Shown in pieces: positions 23,801 to 34,399 of a stretch of 64,000 nucleotides of DNA. The notes under the pieces are model-generated. The model was not told the origin of the DNA and did no database searches. It saw nothing but the letters and a program-made list of their open reading frames with translations. Source of the DNA: Neoechinorhynchus agilis (taxonomy: Eukaryota; Acanthocephala); NCBI GenBank assembly GCA_051530055.1, contig CM121342.1:2976001-3040000 (forward strand), written 5' to 3'. Position 1 is the stretch's first letter. Every line of letters begins with the position of its first letter. The position numbers and the translations under genes are program-made.

Positions 23801-26800
23801 TTACTCATTAGTAGAACTTCTTGAAACACTTTTCGAGACATTGGTACTAATGCTCGCAATCATTGAAGAAATTGTTTCTTGTGAGTAGGATTTTCTAAGT
23901 GAGTGATGAATTTTCCTTAACGCCCTACTTGGCAAAAATTCAGTGTCGTTATTGGCTCGCCTGGTGATTGATTTGATTTCCGCTGCCGCAATGGAGGAAA
24001 ACCGATCTTCTTTTTGATTTGTATACTCGACCAATGCTTGGTCCATGTTGTTTTCTGCGTACGTTTTCAAGAACTTGAGAGCACTTCTTTCAACTGCAGT
24101 GGGTACGCGATCGGTTGAAGAGCAGTCCATTCTGTCGACCATTTCAAGGTGTATCCGAGCAAGGTCTTGCCTATTTCCGACCTTCTCGAGAACTCCAGCG
24201 AGTTTTGCTAAAATCACTCGTTTATCGGACTCATCTATCACAGATGAACGATGCCGGAGTTAGAGTTTAGCTAAAAGCGATCTTTAAGCTTTGAAGCTAT
24301 TACGCATTTTGTGATTTTCTTTATATAGAATTCCCCGACCCAAGGCTTCCGACATCGATCACCGGTCGGTAACATATAACACTTCCAATATGCATGACGA
24401 GCCATATCGTACCTTCCACTGGCGACACAGATATCTCCTATGGCATTTAAGAACCGATGATCATCGGTTTTGATAGTGTGAGCATTAATATAATAAGGTA
24501 GACAATATTCATTGATTTTCATAAGTTCAAAGACATTGGCTAATCCGTACCATGCACGATAGTCAGATTTGTTTATCCGGATTGCACGCCAGTAGCAGAA
24601 TAGGGCTGCTGTGAACTGGCGAAGTTCAATGAGCTCATGTCCACTCAATGTCCAGGCCCGAGAATAGAACGGGTTTACGTCTAGTGCCCGGTGGAAATTG
24701 ATGAAGGCGTTTTTGTTTTTCTTTAGAACACTGTAATAGTTACCGAGGACCACACAAGTTATGTGCCGAAGGGCGTCGGTTCTTCGACATTGCTGAGTCA
24801 ATAAGGCTAGATTACTGCAGTCTTTAACAATGTAGGCCGAATATGCAAATGGGTTTTTTGAAAGTGATCTAAACGTTCCCCTAAAAAGCGCTCAATACAC
24901 CGGAATTCGGAATGGCCTTCAAAATTTTATAAAATCTTTTCGCGTGCCCTGAATACGGTGAACGTCCCAAACATTTTAGAGCCAAGCAACCTGTTCAGGT
25001 TGGATGGTCGTCGTCCGGATGGCATCACCGTATTCCCGTGGCGAGAAGGCAAATGTTTTCTCTGGGAAGAGGTTTGTGATGCAATCCCCAGGCGAAGCGG
25101 CTACTGCCGCGGAGGACCGAAAAGTGGCGAAATATAGAGAATTAAGTAGGTCTCACGTTTTTGTACCCTTTGGAGTGGAGACTCTTGGTGCGCTCGATAG
25201 CTCGGCACTTAGATTTACAAAGGAGTTATCGAGTAGACTCCAGGCTAAGACAGGAAATACAAGAGCTGGCGCCTTCCTACGCCAAAACATTGTGTGGTCG
25301 CGATCTAAAGAGGAAACGCAGCGAGTGTGGTCGCGACCACTGAGGGGAGCTCTTCTTAGTGGACGGTGGTGATTGTTGAAACGTTTTGTGGTTGTGTGCG
25401 TAAATGAAAGAGATGCTTTCAAAAAAATGGAAATTCAAGAAAAAGCTTCAATCACGGACAGGGTAAAATCCAGAAACATGCTATGAATAAAATATATATT
25501 GTTATTAATTTATAAAAGCTCCGATGGGAATAATATTCAATTGCCTCGAAATCACTGATTTTCTGATAAAAATAGTTGACTGCCCTGGTTTCCTTTGTTA
25601 TTGCGACTAACCAATGTCCAACCTTTGTTAAACATTCTGCTTGGTCCAACGGCACGTTTACAAAACGTAGAGTGACGAATTGAATTACTAATGAGACCTT
25701 TTGGTGGTTAAGATCAAGTACAAAAACGGGCGACTGAACTTGTACAGAAGGCTTGGTAGTCCACATTTAGGTTTTAGAATCATTTCTTTGCGTTTTAGAT
25801 TGTATTTAACTCTAATTTTCTTATTTCTCTAAGCAATTTTCTGAATTGGTAAAAATTCCTTTTTTTATCGAATGAGACGAGTAAACTTGTTTTCCGAACT
25901 GCAAATCCTTAGGAGACCATCATGAAACTCAAATGCATATCCGACTTAAAGGATATGGGAATATTGATCAGCTATTTCAATATCGTGTGGTTTTAACATT
26001 GCATAGAACGTCTTCGCCTGATCGTGATGACCGCGTTCAACGGACCAAATAACTCGTAGTCGGCTCACAAAAGTGGACCTGTAGAAAATAAAAGAAGAAT
26101 CAAACAGTGTCCGCACGACGGATGGATCGGTAGTGCGTCCGAGTCTTGTTAGGGCATCAATAGAATAAAGGTCGCAAGCCCAATGAGAGCCGAGATTAAA
26201 TCCGCCAAGATCACTTACTTTTTGAATGAGATCTCTTAATTTAATCCAAGCATCAAACATGAGTGGCATTTGTCGAATAGCCGAGCACAGGTGTTCAATG
26301 GCTAGGCTATCTTTTGCGAGGAGTTTATAGGCCAGTCCAAACAGAAGACTAAAGTAGGCGTTTTCACAATAAGGATCCTTGCTTAGCTCGTCCACAAAAG
26401 CGTTCAATTTATGCTGAAGAATGTTTGATTCATCCGATTCTCGAACGTACTCAACCCCATAGTTCCGTTCAATGTCCAGAAATGCTGCATAATTACGAAG
26501 GAACCGGCAGATACTGGATTCGCAATCACGTAAAACAGCGGTGCCCAATCTTTCCTCTTTTCGTGGGGACTGCTTTCCACATTTAGATAAATTCTCTTAT
26601 GTCTTCTGACAAGCCGGTTATATTAACTTAATGTTTGTATAATCCCTTATTCGGCTTTTTTCCTCCAAAAGCACACAGCCAACCGATATCCTGAAACAGT
26701 CTAAGTGATTGGATCACTTCTCAGGAGATATCTGAGGATCCGGAGGGATCCGTTCAAACTCATAACCGCGAATGGTTCAGCAGGGCATTGAGTGTTTCAA

Positions 26801-27615
26801 TCACTTAGACTGATTCAAGATATCGGTCGACTGTGTGCCATTATAGGAAACACTTAATTTAGATAAATCGCGTGCGGAATAAAACGTTTGCAAAGATTTC
26901 AAAAGCAAATAAATGTAGAGATGAAACTTGTTAATCTACAGCGTCAGAAAGCAAAGAAACTCAGTATTCTATGAGTTGTTAATGTTTAGTCTGAGGCTGG
27001 TGTTTGTTGAAATACAGCACAGAAGGTGAGCATACGAAGGTCCATTAGGAAAGCGATAGGTCAAAAGGTGAATAATAAAAGTTGTGTCCGGATTATTGAA
27101 AATATTGGCAAAAATTTAAGGCTTGTTTTTTCTGGAGTTTTATTCGCGCGAATAAAAAAGGCGTACAAGATTGTGCTTTCGAAATATCGGATTTTAAAAT
27201 CATTTTCATTTCTTTGCCAGAAAGCAACCAATATGAACAATTCAATCTTCTAGCAACACTTAGGGGCACCTTAGAGGGCGCCGGATGTGACCCCCGGACC
27301 ATAGGTTGGGCACTGCTGACGTAAAACATGGCCGACTCTCTGAAACTCTTGGTTCTTCAAAAGTAGTTTGGCGAACCTGTATAGATTGTATTCTGACATT
27401 GTATCTAGCATTATTGACGATTGGGCCGTCCATTGAAGTCGGTGTTCATCGCCAATTAAATAACAAGTTTCGTATAAATCCGTACAGAATTCTTTACTGT
27501 CGAGCAAATAGTAGCCATCTAAGATCTCTATAGCTTCCAAGAGTTCATTGCGAGGGTCGAATTTGTCCTCCTTATTTGTGGCCATTACAGGCTCAGTTGC
27601 GCAGGATTCGATCAT
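23801..27615 (-). CDS. CDC23: Anaphase-promoting complex subunit 8 (CDC23), interrupted by two TIR elements
   Basis: TPR subunit of the APC/C ubiquitin ligase. Coding blocks on the minus strand are 27615-27319, 26527-25949, 24834-24363 and 24234-23801. They sum to 1782 nt (593 residues; human about 597). The TPR core LGNYYSVLKKNKNAFINFHR, SGHELIELRQFTAALFCYWR and YRAWYGLANVFELM aligns with CDC23 of other animals without gaps, as does YSHILYIVKD across the second junction. Only the third gap (24362-24235, 128 nt) is a GT-AG intron (CCG|GTGATC...GATAG|ATGAG). The first gap is exactly a hAT-like element plus one 8-bp duplication. The second is exactly a TA-flanked TIR element plus one TA. Either both are spliced out as non-canonical introns, or this copy is broken. 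The intact frame elsewhere favours splicing. Confidence 0.93.
25004..25375 (+). mobile_element. LINE (non-LTR retrotransposon) 3' fragment
   Basis: The + strand reads AAEDRKVAKYRELSRSHVF, FVPFGVETLGAL, TRAGAFLRQNI. This is a conserved segment found C-terminal to the reverse transcriptase in some non-LTR elements (pattern K.RKY..L...Y.FVP..VETLG....RS..FL.QR...A.QRGNA). The 3' end GGACGGTGGTGATTG is shared with 940-1010. It is 5'-truncated, has no reverse transcriptase, and is nested in the TA-flanked element in CDC23. Family assignment is from memory of similar fragments. Confidence 0.55.
25440..25770 (-). repeat. Repeat D, copy 2
   Basis: The minus strand reads a 104-residue frame including PLDQAECLTKVGHWLVAITK. 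The stretch 25560-25665 matches 11140-11245 in reverse orientation. A degenerate coding repeat of unknown family, nested in the CDC23 element. Confidence 0.5.
26599..26872. mobile_element. MITE family B copy with internal hairpin
   Basis: Starts like the 13.65-kb MITE (GTCTTCTGACAAGCCGGTTA, then ATAATCCCTTATTCGGC). It carries a longer inner palindrome: GCACACAGCCAACCGATATC...CAGTCTAAGTGATTG pairs with CAATCACTTAGACTG...GATATCGGTCGACTGTGTGC. ATTTAGATAAAT occurs at both edges (26581 and about 26857) and may be the duplication. Nested in the hAT element. Confidence 0.65.
27110..27250. mobile_element. MITE family A fragment
   Basis: The block GGCGTACAAGATTGTG...CGAAATATCGGATTTTAAAAT matches the right arm of the MITE at 54.39-54.57 kb. 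Only one arm is present. Confidence 0.55.
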
Positions 27616-28856
27616 GAATTGATATTTGGAAGAAGTTTTATGTCTAAAAAGATGTAACCAGCGTTTTTAATTAAAGAAGATTTATCCGGAAAGGGGATAT
27701 GAGGCGATATTTAGATCAGATGGAGATATTGTGTGGATTATTGCGTTACAAGTCCAACTATTTTTGCATCTTAGAAATTAAGGGTAGCTTCTGCTGGGCA
27801 TTGAGAAATACAAAGAAGAGATTCAGGCGTAGATCGGACAGTCGACCTCTTCAATAAAAGATTAAAGTCCAAATGCTCTTGATCACCTTGTCGTCCAAGT
27901 GAAGCTTTAATGACCGTTGAGCCCGAACTTTGGCTGCTTTGAGCCAATTTTTCATCTTATTCAAGTCGTCATTGATTGTAAGGTTCGCCGTAAAAGTGTA
28001 ACCCAAAGGATTAAGCTTTCTATAGAGTGGTGGGCAGGAAAAGGGGTCGAACCGAGGACTTTGATTTCAAAATGAATTTTTTTTTCTAATTTAGAGAAAA
28101 AACCATTTGAGAAAGTGTTCGCCGTAAATAGCCGAAAATTGAATAGTTTTTTAATTGACAAAATGCGACCAGGTTTTTAATTTCGCGGACAAAAAAGTGT
28201 AAAAATGGTGCTAAAATCAATGAAAACCATCTCAGAAGTGTGCATTAATTTTTAAGGAAATCATGAATTAATTTTTGAAAAAAAGAGTAATGCGAATTTA
28301 ATAAACGCTTCAGATTGACAGATAAAAGTAGAACTGCGATTACGGATAAGTAGAAAAATAATACAATAAATTTGGGGTTCTAAAAAAACTTTATTAAATT
28401 CCAAAAACCTTAAAGAATCACGTAAAAAACGAATAAACAGTTCTTTAAATAAAAAATTAAGCCAACTTCCATCAACAACTTTATGTATCTCAAAAAGAAT
28501 CCCTGTAAAACTCTATGAAAACAACTGTAAAAACGAGAATTCGACCTTTAGAAAAAATGAAATATTTGGGTGGACGTGCAATTCTTCCCGGAATCCTGGA
28601 CGATCGAAATGCGACAATGTCCTCATTCATGAAATAGTTGATCCTTGAAGAATTACTAGCGATGTTTTGACTCACAAATAGGTTTGTACTATTTCAGTAC
28701 TGAATTTTTAGTCCTAATCCGAGTTTTGCGGGATTATCCGCGAGTTGAATTTACCTGATCGCTTGTCGAGTGTTCAACACGCTACTTCCCGAAAGCTCCC
28801 TAGATCTAATTCTTCCATTCATTTCTTCTCCGATCATTGATCTTTTATTGACGCCA
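27616..28856. other. Upstream of CDC23; no gene seen
   Basis: AT-rich, only short frames. This is probably the CDC23 promoter region in its first few hundred bases. Confidence 0.4.
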
Positions 28857-30975
28857 ATGAGCACTCCAAAAGCCTCACAAACATCTCTTCTTCGATTATC
28901 GATTATTTGCTCGTAAATATGAATTCCGTCTGCTAATTGTCATTTCTTATCCAAGCTCAAAATACCGAGAATCTTCATTTTTCTTATCTTAATTTTTGTC
29001 TCAGTCTTAAACACTCAAAAGGCCTCACAAACATTTCTTCGATTATTGATTATTTGCTCGTAAATATGAATTCCGTCTGCTAATCGTCATTTCTTATCCA
29101 CGTTCAAAAGACTAAGAATCTTCATTTTTCTTATCTTAATTTTTGTCTCAATCTTAAGCACTCAAAAGGCCTCACAAACATTTCTTCGATTATTGATTAT
29201 TTGCTCGTAAATATGAATTCGGACTGCTCATCGTCAATTCTTATCCACGTTCAAAAGACTAAGAATCTTCATTTTTCTTATCTTAATTTTTGTTACAGTC
29301 TTAAGCACGCCAAAAAGAACATTTCTTCTTCGATTATTGATTATTTGCTCGTAAATATGAATTCCGTCTGCTAATCGTCATTTCTTATCCACGTTCAAAA
29401 GACTAAGAATCTTCATTTTTTTATCTTAATTTTTGTCTCAATCTTAAACACTCAAAAGGCCTCACAAACATTTCTTCGATTATTGATTATTTGCTCGTAA
29501 ATATGAATTCCGTCTGCTAATCGTCATTTCTTATCCACGTTCAAAAGACTAAGAATCTTCATTTTTCTTATCTTAATTTTTGTCTCAATCTTAAGCACTC
29601 AAAAGGCCTCACAAACATCTCTTCTTCGATTATTGATTATTTGCTCGTAAGCATGAATTCGGACTGTTCATCGTCATTTCTTATCCACGTTCAAAAGACT
29701 AAGAATCTTCATTTTTCTTATCTTAATTTTTGTTTCAGTCTTAAGCACTCAAAAGGCCTCACAAACATTTCTTCGATTATTGATTATTTGCTCGTAAATA
29801 TGAATTCCGACTGCTAATCGTCATTTCTTATCCACGCTCAAAAAACTAAGAATCTTCATTTTTTTATCTTAATTTCTGTCTCAGTCTTAAGCACTCAAAA
29901 GTCCTCACGAACATATTTTCTTCGATTATTGATTATTTGCTCGTAAATATGAATTCCGTCTGCTAATCGTCATTTCTTATCCACGTTCAAAAGACTAAGA
30001 ATCTTCATTTTTCTTATCTTAATTTTTGTCTCAATCTTAAGCACTCAAAAGGCCTCACAAACATTTCTTCGATTATTGATTATTTGCTCGTAAATATGAA
30101 TTCCGTCTGCTAATCGTCATTTTTTATCCACGTTCAAAAGACTAAGAATCTTCATTTTTCCTATCTTAATTTTTGTCTCAGTCTTAAGCACTCAAAAGGC
30201 CTCACAAACATCTCTTCTTCGATTATTGATTATTTGCTCGTAAGCATGAATTCGGACTGCTCATCGTCATTTCTTATCCACGCTCAAAGGACTAAGAATC
30301 TTCATTTTTCTTATCTTAATTTTTGTCTCAATCTTAAGCACTCCAAAGGCCTCACAAACATATTTTCTTCAATTATTGATTATTTGCTCGTAGGCATGAA
30401 TTCGGACTGCTTATTGCCATTTCTTATCCACGTTCAAAAGACTGAGAATCTTATTTTTTTCTTAATTTTTGTCTCAGTCTTAAGCACTCAAAAGTCCTCA
30501 CGAACATCTCTTCTTCGATTATTGATTATTTGCTCGTAAATATGATTTCCAACTGCTAATCGTCATTTCTTATCCACGTTCAAAAGACTAAGAATCTTTA
30601 TTTTTTTATCTTAATTTTTGTCTCAGTCTTAAGCACTCCAAAGGCCTCACAAACATCTTTTCTGCGATTATTGATTATTTGCTCGCAAGCATGAATTCGG
30701 ACTGCCAATCTTCATTTCTTATCCACGTTCAAAAGACTAAGAATCTTCATTTTTCTTATCTTAATTTTTATTTCAGTCTTGAGCACGCCAAAAAGAACAT
30801 TTCTTCTCCGATTATTGATTATTTGCTCGCAAGCATGAATTCCGTCTGCTAATCGTCATTTCTTATCCAAGCTCAAAAGACTAAGAATCTTCATTATTCT
30901 TATCTCAATTTTTTGTCTCAGTCTTAAGCACGCCAAAAAGAACATTTCTTCTCCGATAATTGATTATTTGCACGT
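28857..30975. repeat. Tandem array, about 147-bp unit, 15 copies
   Basis: GATTATTTGCTCG recurs at 28901, 29048, 29195, 29339, 29485, 29635, 29782, 29931, 30078, 30228, 30378, 30524, 30673, 30817 and (variant) 30962. Spacing is 144-150 bp. Each unit also has a TTATCCACGTTCAAAAGACT block, a poly-pyrimidine stretch and CTCAAAAGGCCTCACAAACA. Copies vary by a few percent, mainly small indels, with older-looking ends. No protein resemblance in the frames that cross units. Confidence 0.95.
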
Positions 30976-31145
30976 AAATGACTTTCGACCCAATTGGCGT
31001 TTCGTGAAGAGATTCCTGTAAAACGTATCGTATCCGATTATTGATTGTGATTGTTTTCGCGTCGCATTAAAAATTGGTTAGGAACGTTTAAAAGTGTCGA
31101 CATGTTCGGTACCGGCGAATGTGGTTTTCTAATTTTTGTTCAGGT

Positions 31146-31234
31146 CTACAAACTTCGTCGGGTTCATCATCAATTAGTAAGTAATAGACGCTGTCGATGC
31201 AACAAACTGATGATGAATTCGACGAGGTTTGTGG
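31146..31234 (+). ncRNA. Hairpin of pre-miRNA size (candidate only)
   Basis: Arms 31146-31176 and 31205-31234 pair over about 26 of 30 positions (left CTACAAACTTCGTCGGGTTC, right ending GAATTCGACGAGGTTTGTGG), with a loop of about 28 nt. The size and a few internal mismatches resemble a miRNA precursor. No seed match to a known family was tested, and short palindromes are common in this window. Confidence 0.3.
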
Positions 31235-31664
31235 AATGTTTTTAATCGAAATAATCATTTACCGCGGGTGTAGACTTCTAAACAACAATTCCAAAGTGTT
31301 CGAATCCCATTTTCATTTGCCTTCTTAGAATTGGCGGATTTATAAGTTCTAGTCATCTATTCAATAACAAGAGGATTTAATTAGGCATTGAACGCCACGA
31401 TGCATCTCTTTTAGAATGATCATTTGATTGCTGATCGCTTGTACCAATATTGATTTTACCATGCCGCATGTCACCTTGTTAAATGGCATAACAGGCGGCA
31501 CCGAGGTTCTTTTAATTTACCCTGACAAATGCATCTTTTTAGCTAAGAGATGATGAACACCTGCAAAGAAGCTTTTATTTGCTTTGGTTAATTCTTATTT
31601 ATCCTCGTCGTTTTTCTGCTTATTTTATCTCCATTTTGCGACTAATCTTAAAAATAAGTTTCCT

Positions 31665-32577
31665 TTAGGTTAGCGAAAGTATAGGATCTTATTGTCTGTC
31701 GATCACGCATGGATTATATTGTGGCATCCACGTGGACTTCATAGAAACACATTTCCATTGTTTGACGCTTGGCGTAACGAATCCATGCCACTCGAACAAA
31801 AACTCCTATACAATCACAGAATATGTTGTGGTGGCGACTGCTATGCTCAAAGGTAAAGATAACCCGCATTGTAATCGGCGAAACGGTTGCATGATACGTC
31901 GTGAGTCTTATCAAAATACATTGAGTGCCAAAGAATGTATATCAGTGCGCAATGTGATGAATAATTCTTTAAAATGCGACTCTAACGAATGGATTTTCTT
32001 GCGATTTCGAGGAGCCGAGGAACAAATGGTCGATCAACATCGTAGAGTACTCTTTTGGATCACACAACCCAAGACAATTGTCCACATTATTCTTCGGCAA
32101 ATAAGTCATTCAATTCATGATCTGAGACTTGAACATATTCAACTTAGATTGTACAGTTATGTCTCGTCATTGAACAATTTTGAAGACCTTGAATTAGTCG
32201 CAGTATCCGGACCTTTTCGTAACGCCCGATCTGTTGCTTTATTAAATGCACTCGATTGCGGGTTGTATACAGTATGGATTGGAAATTCCGGATATCGGAA
32301 ACTGACTGAGTATGAACTTATTATACGCTCTCCATCTCCGATCGTTTTTGTCGATCCCTTAAATCACAATCAAACTCGTGGTCGCTTCGATGCGATAAGT
32401 TGCTCTTTAGATAGTTTCTCTTTCAACGATTTCTTTAGTACTGAAGGTAGCAATGAAACCAATAAGAAACCACCAATAATAAACCGAAATGCTCGTGGTT
32501 TTCGCAATTTGATTCAGACTGGACGACGGATGCTTATAGGACTATTAGGAAAGTTTCACAATTTCGTGAGTCCATAA
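31665..32577 (+). CDS. Unrecognised protein, at least two exons
   Basis: A long frame ends at 32575-32577. No in-frame ATG precedes the conserved-looking start. The frame is open back to a good acceptor TTTCCTTTAG at about 31670, giving VSESIGSYCLSITHGLYCGI, so an upstream exon is expected. The roughly 300 residues show several Cys, then alternating beta-like strands (VLFWITQPKTIVHIILRQ, IQLRLYSYVSS, NALDCGLYTVWIGNSGYRKL, ELIIRSPSPIVF) reminiscent of a beta-sandwich such as the calpain domain III/C2-like fold. The match is too weak to name. The tail is basic. Strong codon structure argues for a real gene. Confidence 0.55.
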
Positions 32578-32618
32578 ATGCGTGCTTAGTGTTCAACCGA
32601 TTGATGTTTTGTACCACA

Positions 32619-32707
32619 GTCGATTCCGGTGTTAATCGGACCACATCAGGATGCTATCGGTTTGGTTCTAATAACTGACTGGTCCGATTAATCGGTGATT
32701 TGACTGT
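32619..32707. repeat. Short palindromic element
   Basis: Imperfect inverted arms of about 29 nt (ACAGTCGATTCCGGTG, then AATCGGACCA; complement ending TGGTCCGATT...GACTGT). Probably a tiny MITE, or a hairpin in the 3' region of the preceding gene. Confidence 0.5.
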
Positions 32708-33194
32708 ATTATCAAACCAATTTAAGGTAACCGACACTGTGATAGCCTCTCGGCGGGAGGGGTTCAGCAGACGATCTTTTCTTGTCTATCAATAAGCTAA
32801 GCCAACGCCTTTCGTTGCTTCTGGCTATTTGGTAGCAAGACGATTGCTGCATAATTTGACTTTTTGCAGCTGCGAACCACATAAAGATCGTTCATGAACA
32901 AAGCACTTTACTGGGATTGTTTATAATGTCCCAAAATCCGAGATAACTGCAAAAGACGACTTCAGCAATAAATCGCTTCTTAGATCTTTAAATTCAGAAA
33001 AGAAAATATGCGACTTGCTCACGGAAAATCTTCGATGATTTAGTGAAATCGACGTTAAATCAACTCAGTGAAGTGGCAGAAAAAATGCTAAAATTGGAAA
33101 AACACGACGCCTACTTCATCTTTCGATACTGCCTTACTGTACAGAAAGTAAAGTTCCTTCTTTGCTATGTATCCGATTCGGCATGGTATCAAGT

Positions 33195-33890
33195 CTCGCT
33201 CCAAGTTCACTTGGGAAGTTTTCGTGTTCTACCCGCGACAGAAATAGAAACCACAGTCTTGGGCTCATTCGTGTCCCGAACAAGCCGCTTGACCGCTCTA
33301 ATTTTAAAAGGATTTTTATTCAACCGACTAAAGAAAAAGTTTCATTCCTGGACGACAGAAATATTGACGATATTTTCTTTATTCTCAAGTATACAGGATA
33401 ACGGTATGATGTTTGTGTTTTAGATGGCAAACCTGGATAATGCCGGAATTACCGGTCGAAATATCGGTAATAAAATAGTTAATTTGTATCCCGGATGGTT
33501 ACGTTCGACGAAGAGATCCGCCGCATAATGACTGGAATCTTGAACTTTTCTACTCGGCGAGGCGTCAAACTTCGCTTCTAGTTCACTTGGGAAGTTTTCG
33601 TGTTCTACCCGCGACAGAAATAGAAATCACAGTCTTGGGCTCATTCGTGTCCCGAACAAGCCGCTTGACCGCTCTAATTTTAAGAGGATTTTTATTCAAC
33701 CGACTAAAGAAAAAGTTTCATTCCTGGACGACAGAAATATTGACGATATTTTCTTTATTCTCAAGTATACAGGATAACGGTATGATGTTTGTGTTTTAGA
33801 TGGCAAACCGTGATAATGCCGGAATTACCGGTCGAAATACCGGTAATAAAATAGTTAATTTGTATCCCGGATGGTTACATTCCAAGCATG
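33195..33890 (+). repeat. Repeat family R1, two tandem units of about 376 bp
   Basis: GTTCACTTGGGAAGTTTTCG starts near 33205 and again near 33581. Both units continue through the TAATGCCGGAATTACCGGT and TAATAAAATAGTTAATTTG blocks. The units are nearly identical, which suggests recent tandem duplication. The copy at 1.25-1.84 kb is in reverse orientation. Short frames shared by the units have no family resemblance. Confidence 0.8.
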
Positions 33891-34399
33891 TTTATTTGTT
33901 AATTTGTTAGTTAACAAAGAAAAGGAGCCATGTATTTTTGGGTGCTCATTAACACTCGAATTTGCTGGAGGGATCCTCATGAACACTCGAATTTGTAGGA
34001 GATTGATTTCGGTAGTGAATCGTTGCTTGATTTTCAGGCGCATATTTGTACGACCCAGATATAGTTTATTTATTTGCCTAGCTTTGGCCGTTTTACGGCT
34101 TCAACTGGGCAATCTAAAATGTGTGAGATGGAGAGGCACAAACAGGTAACAACATCCGCGAATCCACTCAGTTCTTTTCCGATTCGAACCCATCGCCCCT
34201 CCCGAAATCACCGCCGCTATTGCTAAATCCACCGGGACTCGTTTTTTTATAAATGATCTCGGTAGAGAGGTTCAGCTCTGTGGAGAGAACGCAACGTTGT
34301 GTATAAGATGACCTGTAAACGTTACAAAGAAGAGCGCTTCTTTAATGTAACATCAAGAGGAGTGGAATACTTGACGGATTCTCGTTCACTGTTCATTGA

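Larger units (their letters stand above)
24833..25948 (-). mobile_element. TA-flanked TIR element inside CDC23 coding sequence
   Basis: Element 24835-25946, flanked by TA at 24833-24834 and 25947-25948. Its ends are imperfect inverted repeats: GGCCGAATATGCAAATGGG on the plus strand at the left, and AGTCGGATATGCATTTGAG read inward from the right. TA duplication and TIRs suggest a Tc1/mariner-like non-autonomous element. It holds later insertions: a LINE fragment at 25004-25375 and repeat D at 25440-25770. Removing it with one TA joins CDC23 codons in frame. The inward sequence at the host 5' side begins TAAGTC and contains no usable GT donor in phase. Confidence 0.75.
26528..27326 (-). mobile_element. 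hAT-type DNA transposon (non-autonomous) inserted in CDC23 coding sequence
   Basis: Element 26536-27318 (783 bp). Its 16-bp terminal inverted repeats are CAGCGGTGCCCAATCT (left) and CAGCAGTGCCCAACCT (right, read inward). The host octamer ACGTAAAA is duplicated exactly at 26528-26535 and 27319-27326. The ends fit the hAT pattern CAG.GGTGCCCAACCT, and 8-bp duplication is diagnostic of hAT. There is no transposase frame. Nested inside are a MITE-B copy (about 26599-26872) and a MITE-A fragment (about 27110-27250). Excising the element with one octamer fuses CDC23 HVL-R to D-CESS in frame, with an ungapped match to the animal protein. Confidence 0.85.

Noticed and set aside
25945-25956. ATATCCTTT on the minus strand at the end of a CDC23 coding block, an exact U12-type AT-AC donor consensus
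   Set aside because: No acceptor with AC or AG in the right phase gives an ungapped protein. The codons CAT ATC CTT are needed to align with CDC23, and the TA-flanked TIR element explains the gap completely.
30234-30539. 101-residue open frame in the 147-bp array
   Set aside because: Spans two tandem units and is lost in most others through indels; a by-product of the repeat.
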